64,000 nt of DNA. It comes from Breviolum minutum Mf 1.05b.01 (Eukaryota; Sar; Dinophyceae; Suessiales; Symbiodiniaceae). Position numbers and translations under genes: made by a program. The stretch lies in contig DF239036.1 in the NCBI GenBank assembly GCA_000507305.1, positions 400,405 to 464,404 of the forward strand, given 5' to 3'. The notes beneath the pieces were generated by a model that was not told the origin of the DNA, did not search any database, and was given only the letters and a program-made list of their open reading frames with translations. Below, in pieces: positions 59,781 to 64,000 of this stretch (positions are counted from its first letter, which is position 1; every line of letters starts with the position of its first letter).

Positions 59781-60180
59781 GTGGGGTTTTTTGAGTCATG
59801 AAATATGGTCAAACCAAATTGCAAGTTTTCAATTCTTGGGGCAGGGGTCATTACTTTCAATAGTAAGATGCCATGCATGTTTGAGCATGACATTTGATTT
59901 TCCACCCAAGATAAAACGATTACGATCGAATAACCCCCAGTTTTTGTTGTAACAAAAAGTAGCGGAAAACATGGAGGTTTCAAACAGGAGGGGTTCATGC
60001 TTTATCAACCAGGATTTCGTGCTTCATATGTGCTAGGGTCGAAATTCCCACGAAGGGATGGTTATCAAACCCAATAGTAGGGATTTATATGCAGCCTCTA
60101 CAAGGATTCCTGTCATTGAAGGTGGGATGACCATCTCCCATAACACCATTGTTGAACATGACACATATATTTAACTACTG

Positions 60181-60282
60181 CTTGGAGGATCATCCCATGT
60201 AGCAAGTAGTTAGGATCACTCACATTTAGACTTACTAACTATGGTTATTAACCACTTACAAGTCCTGGGATGATCCGCCAAG
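60181..60282. repeat. MITE family E, copy 12 (centre deleted)
   Basis: CTTGGAGGATCATCCCATG and CCTGGGATGATCCGCCAAG then TA; ACTAACTATGGTTATTAACCACTTAC present, the middle GGCCATTTGG part lost. Confidence 0.85.
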
Positions 60283-60473
60283 TACTGATTGGTTCATAAG
60301 GATCCTTATATTGGGGATGCTCATCCCACCTTTATTAGGAGTCCGATTTTGGATGTCTATGGATTCCATACCATCACCTTCCAAGGCGTGCCGTCCTTAT
60401 TTCCCCTAAGAAAAATGGTGAATTGTTCCACCCTGAAACCGAACCATGTAAGGCCACCCAAACTGGAAGGTCG

Positions 60474-60559
60474 AGGTATACACCCCTGAAAACTAACATG
60501 TCCCCTAAAAAGTGACCATCGATTTTCAGGTTCCATGTTAAATTTCGGGGGAGTATATT
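60474..60559. repeat. MITE family G, copy 12
   Basis: GTATACACCCCTGAAAACTAACATG and CATGTTAAATTTCGGGGGAGTATA. Confidence 0.75.
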
Positions 60560-60677
60560 GTTTCTGTTGACTTGGAGTTTCTTGTTTCACGGCGTACGCT
60601 CAGGTGGCGAAGCTGTAGAGTATCAAGTGGTCATTCCTACCCGTGGTCGATGGCGTTCTGCTTCAAAGGTGGCTCGG

Positions 60678-61130
60678 CTTGGAGGATGGGCTCCCAATGG
60701 ATGGAGGTTCAGTGGTTAGTAACCCCTATTTAGTACAGTGGTTAGTAACCCAATCCTGGAAAGGTACCCCCTGCTTGGAGGATCATCCCATTTAGTAAGT
60801 GGTTAGTAACCCCTATTTATGAGCCATAAAAAGGCCATTTGGAAGGAGAATAACACCATTTGGGGGACTTACTAACCATGGTTATTAACCACTTACTAAA
60901 TGGGATGATCCTCCAAGTGGTAAACTATCATAGCTTTGGAATATCACCATTTCTAGATCCGGAAATACATCGACATACATCGAGGGTCCATGTTCCAGCC
61001 AGCTATGTTAGATTACCGGAGTGCAAGTCGCCTAAGGATCGGGTTGTTCCCCTTCCAGTCTTTTTATGGCTTATTATAAATGGGGTGGTGATCCGATCAC
61101 CACTCAGATCCACTAGGATGATCCTCCAAA
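60678..61130. repeat. Mosaic: outer E split by E plus F
   Basis: 60678-60772 is an E left part (CTTGGAGGATGGGCTCCCAATGG). 60774-60917 is a complete E (CTTGGAGGATCATCCC to GGGATGATCCTCCAAG). 60918-61022 is an F element (TGGTAAACTATCATAGC to GCTATGTTAGATTACCGGAG). 61024-61130 is an E right part (CCTAAGGATCGGGTTGTTCCCC to AGGATGATCCTCCA). The outer parts fit one older E. Confidence 0.8.
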
Positions 61131-61205
61131 TGGTGGGTGAGTTTCCTGTGGCGCTGTTTGGAAGATGAGATCGGATAGATCGGGTTTTTGTGTTTAAGGC
61201 CCTTA

Positions 61206-61303
61206 CCCAGACATTCAATGCATGGTCTATTTACCCTCATTTGGTTGTTTTTTAATGGTAAATGTAGGTAATATATATATATACCATACATTGAGTGTTT
61301 GGG
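61206..61303. repeat. MITE family B, copy 14
   Basis: CCCAGACATTCAATGCATGG and CCATACATTGAGTGTTTGGG with TTA on both sides, a 3-bp duplication. An (AT)n tract has grown in the right arm. Confidence 0.9.
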
Positions 61304-61559
61304 TTAGAAATTGAGTTCATATCCATCCACCAAAAATGATCACACTTGAAACGTGGACTGTAGTCAAAATGCTAAATGACTCTAAAGCCTTTTTTGAACG
61401 TGAACAAAGTTGAATAGTTGGTTTTCATGACAGAAAACCATGACACGGCTTATTTGTTTATAAGTTTTTTTTTGTGTAATGAGGCGGTACCACCACTGTC
61501 TCTTGTTCAGGGTACCAGGCGTGAACTGCAAAACAATGCTGGATTGAACAAGGACATAT

Positions 61560-61659
61560 CCCATACCATCCATGTATGGTTTATTTACCTACATTTACCA
61601 TATTTTGCCATTAAAAACAACCAAATGTAGGTAAATATACCATACATGGATGGTAAGGG
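61560..61659. repeat. MITE family B, copy 15 (twin of 55362)
   Basis: CCCATACCATCCATGTATGGTTTATTTACC and GGTAAATATACCATACATGGATGGTAAGGG. TAT flanks both sides. Confidence 0.95.
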
Positions 61660-61802
61660 TATTCCAGCTTCAACTATGGTCATTGGTTTTTTTCCGCGTG
61701 GCTCGCTTGTTAAAAGAGTAGGGTGACTGCTCGTCCATGTATCAGAAGATCAGGTGTGAGAAATAAGATCCAACATGGGGGTTCATCCAGAATAGTGGTG
61801 CT

Positions 61803-61912
61803 CCCCCGAAAACTAACACAGCAATAGAAAATCACCACTTTTAATAGGACATATATACATCTTCATTCATGGTTGATTTTCCAGCTAGTCATGTTGGTTT
61901 TGCGAAGGTGTA
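61803..61912. repeat. MITE family F, copy 4
   Basis: CCCCCGAAAACTAACACAGCAATAGAAAATC and GATTTTCCAGCTAGTCATGTTGGTTTTGCGAAGG. Confidence 0.65.
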
Positions 61913-61927
61913 CGCGAAATGACCAAA

Positions 61928-61990
61928 CTTGGATGTTGCAGGAAGTTAGTATATAATTAGTAAATGGGTTATATATCTGGGACATCCAAG
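61928..61990. repeat. MITE family D, copy 9 (short)
   Basis: CTTGGATGTTGCAGGAAGTTAG and CTGGGACATCCAAG then TA; most of the right half is deleted. Confidence 0.8.
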
Positions 61991-62108
61991 TATAGTTTTG
62001 CATTGATACCTTTCAAGCAAAGTGATTCCAACTGCACCTTTCCCTGGATGTTTACCCCGATGGTCCATCCAATCCAAGGGTTGTGACTTGTTATTCAATT
62101 GACAATAG

Positions 62109-62212
62109 CTAGGCTTCAAAAGGTTCTTTTATGTTTACTTACCTCTCCTTGGGGAAATTATCCAATTTGACTAGAATGCTTCTTGAAAATGGGTGGTTTC
62201 ACCACCAACTAG
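62109..62212. repeat. MITE family A, copy 13 (worn)
   Basis: CTAGGCTTCAAAAGG (left end lacking TGGTGGT), CTTGGGGAAATTATCCAATTTGACTAGAATG, then GGTTTCACCACCAACTAG. Confidence 0.7.
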
Positions 62213-62261
62213 ATAACCATTCTTAGCCCCTGCATGTCAGTTCAAATTCATGCCCTACATT

Positions 62262-62397
62262 CATGGCTGGTCCACCTATCCCCTCCGAACCTACCCCCAA
62301 AAAATAAGGCCTTAATAAGGGCTTATCAACCATTGGTTTCCCTTAATGGGGGTGTAGGTTGGGGTGGGGTAGGGGTAGGGGGAAGCAGCCATGATAC
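62262..62397. repeat. MITE family L, copy 5
   Basis: CATGGCTGGTCCACCTATCCCC and GGGGAAGCAGCCATG; ATAAGGCCTTAATAAGGGCTTATCAACCATTGGTTTCCC inside. Confidence 0.75.
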
Positions 62398-62637
62398 AGG
62401 GTGTTAAAATCAAACTTGCTAGCTAGCATGAGCAGCCAAGTATGCCACCTGAAAATAGAACTTGAATAGTTAGACCCATTCAGGAAGCAATGGGTACAAT
62501 AGCAAAGCCTTATTCTTTGCAGCTGGCTTCCCTAGCATTTGAGTATCTGTTCCCTAGGTATAGGGGTAGTAGATTGAAAAAAAATCGCTGTTTTTTCAGC
62601 CTTTCAAAAGCCACCTGGGATGATCCGATTTTTATAA

Positions 62638-62765
62638 CGCCCAAGCCTCCCGCCAGATAAGCAACGAACGCGCCTTGAAGCGAGAAACGCGACCCTTTAT
62701 CTCGGCGACTTGGACCCAGTGATCACCATTTGGCGGGTTGAGGGAAACTCCTCCTTTTGTTCCCG
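62638..62765 (+). CDS. Exon candidate ending at GTAAGC
   Basis: Frame 2 (first codon at 62638) encodes PDKQRTRLEARNATLYLGDL then DPVITIWRVEGNSSFCSR and stops only where CCCG-GTAAGC supplies a strong 5' splice site (GT at 62766). A TAA just before 62638 and no clear acceptor leave the 5' edge uncertain. An A element (62778) sits 12 bp into the presumed intron. No family recognised. Confidence 0.45.
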
Positions 62766-62777
62766 GTAAGCCAAACA

Positions 62778-62875
62778 CTGGGTGGTGGTTTGCAATATTT
62801 TTTATTTATATCCCTACTTGGGGAAATGATCCAATTTGACTAATATTTTTCAGATGGGTTGAAACCACCAACTAG
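62778..62875. repeat. MITE family A, copy 14 (TSD AACA)
   Basis: CTGGGTGGTGGTTTGCAATATT and GGGTTGAAACCACCAACTAG with AACA on both sides (62774-62777, 62876-62879). CTAATATTTTTCAG in the core. Confidence 0.95.
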
Positions 62876-63358
62876 AACAAGACCCTCATGAAAAATTGAT
62901 ATGTTCTCATTTTCGAAAGGGGCTGTTTTATCATAGAATATAATAAGGGCATAGTAGGTCCCTATCTGCTGGTATATCCTCCAATATGAAATTCCAAAAT
63001 CCTCCATACCGAACAGAGTTGGGGTCGGTCTTGGGTTGTGTTCGAAAGGGACGGGGCCCGTTTTACAAGCCTTTTCAGGTGTGAAAAGTGTTAATTTTCA
63101 CAGCTTCAAAACCCATAGTGTATGACTGACTGGAAGACTAGGACCCTGTCAGTCATACCTATCTTCCATCTTGAAGTCGTTACTCGATCAAAAAAACTTG
63201 GATCTACCACCCCCCCCACGCAGGATGCCAGTGAGAACTGAAGGTTTAGGCTTGGATGATTCCCGAGGTTAAAAACACGAAATGCTGGCTGTTGCTGGGT
63301 AGGGGCTGCACCCAAGTTACATCCTATGACCACTCAAGGACTATCATTTGACAGTATA

Positions 63359-63475
63359 TTAGCCTACCCTTGGACCCTAAAACCAGGAAGAATGAAGGTT
63401 TTAAACCTAAAAAACTATAGGCTATAGGTTAATATCTCCTAAAAATACAGGAAACGTGGGTTCCCATGGTAGATG
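63359..63475. repeat. Dispersed repeat W, copy 2
   Basis: TAGCCTACCCTTGGACCCTAAAACC..GGTTTTAAACC..CGTGGGTTCCCATGGTAGATG. Confidence 0.65.
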
Positions 63476-63532
63476 CTGCTGTCATAACCCTATCAGTTTG
63501 CTCATCTTCCAGCTGCGGGGGGTCGAACTGAC

Positions 63533-63645
63533 GCCGATACACCCGCGAAGTTGAACATGGCCCCTGAAAAATGGCGCTTGGAAAACTACTTTCCTATTGG
63601 TAAGGAAGTTTTTCAGGGGTTATGTTAAACTTTGGGAGGCTTAAG
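63533..63645. repeat. MITE family G, copy 13
   Basis: CGCCGATACACCCGCGAAGTTGAACATGGCCCCTGAAAA and TTTTTCAGGGGTTATGTTAAACTTTGGGAGGC. Confidence 0.85.
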
Positions 63646-64000
63646 TTCTTTAAAAAAACCAATCCCTGGTTGGTTGGATTATGTTTAAATTGATGCCAGT
63701 CCTAAATCCACGAACTTTTGTGGGATTTATGTTTTGAAATCGACCAAAAGGGATTCGGGAATTTCCGCCATCTCGGTGAATTTCAAAACATGTTTTTTGA
63801 TGGCCTTTGGGTGAGCTTGGGCATCGTCACACTTTACCTCACCCCCATCCCAAAAAAGTAGAGCTTTGGGGGTAAGGGACTCCTTCCTTTTAACTTGGGT
63901 TATAAGTCAGGAATTGACTCATGTTATTTTAGTGGATCTGATGTTTGCACTTCTTGCTGTTTCTTTGTTGTTGTTGCCATTATTTACATGTGCTGTTGCA
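63646..64000. other. No gene seen
   Basis: Unique-looking AT-rich end of the window. Only short frames; no element family recognised. Confidence 0.5.

Noticed and set aside
1-64000. Dinoflagellate spliced-leader relicts
   Set aside because: I looked for the conserved TTTTGGCTCAAG 3' part and did not find it, so this common marker cannot support the taxonomic guess.
1-64000. CRISPR array
   Set aside because: The many short repeats are dispersed inverted-repeat elements, not regularly spaced direct repeats with unique spacers.

Overview
The window looks like nuclear DNA of a dinoflagellate-type eukaryote; this is an inference. The main reasons are a reverse-transcriptase fragment near 13.7-14.3 kb whose wording resembles dinoflagellate retroelements, very sparse broken coding sequence, GT/AG splice-like signals, and dense short inverted-repeat elements. 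I see no rRNA, tRNA, CRISPR, prokaryotic operon or spliced-leader sequence. No complete gene can be called with confidence. The genus cannot be decided from the sequence alone.

The dominant content is MITE-like elements, roughly 80-150 bp each, in about twenty families that I name A to Y. By eye they and their fragments cover about a quarter of the window. The most abundant are A (ends CTAGGTGGTGG...CCACCAACTAG), B (ends like CCCATAGGATCC, with arms GTATGGTATATTTACCTACA), C (ends CAAGGTGGGCCC), D (CTTGGATGTCC), E (CTTGGAGGATC) and G (TACCCTCCCTGAAACTAAC). Seven A copies carry perfect 4-bp target duplications (ACTA, TGAA, TGGT, TTCA, TTAT, TATA, AACA). C, D, E and I are flanked by TA where the ends are intact, and D, E and I share the start CTTGGA. 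Elements are nested in one another: A in E at 40.4 kb, D in C at 59.0 kb, F in I at 38.6 kb, and E plus F in E at 60.7-61.1 kb.

Layout. 0-9 kb: scattered MITEs and no convincing gene. 9.1-9.7 kb: frameshifted gene-like stretch. 12.6-14.4 kb: retroelement remnants (degenerate zinc knuckle, then reverse transcriptase), cut by B and A elements. 15.2-18.4 kb: weak ORFs. 19.36-20.32 kb: a 962-bp A-family element carrying a 232-codon ORF. 22-24 kb: exon-like islands between MITEs. 28.6-29.1 kb: gene-like sequence spread over three frames. 32.7 kb: an exon candidate. 33.8-34.7 kb: two long direct repeats enclosing a gene-like ORF. 39-40 kb: one exon-like and one minus-strand ORF. 43.5-45.1 kb: exon-like islands, then a minus-strand RNase H-like retroelement tail with two in-frame stops. 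47 kb, 57 kb and 62.7 kb: further islands.

The coding islands do not form a recognisable pathway. They read as exons of long, MITE-filled genes or as decayed fragments. The strongest lead is that A elements move as units with a fixed 4-bp duplication, can carry a large ORF, and hold a good 3' splice-like core, so they may act as gene carriers or intron formers.
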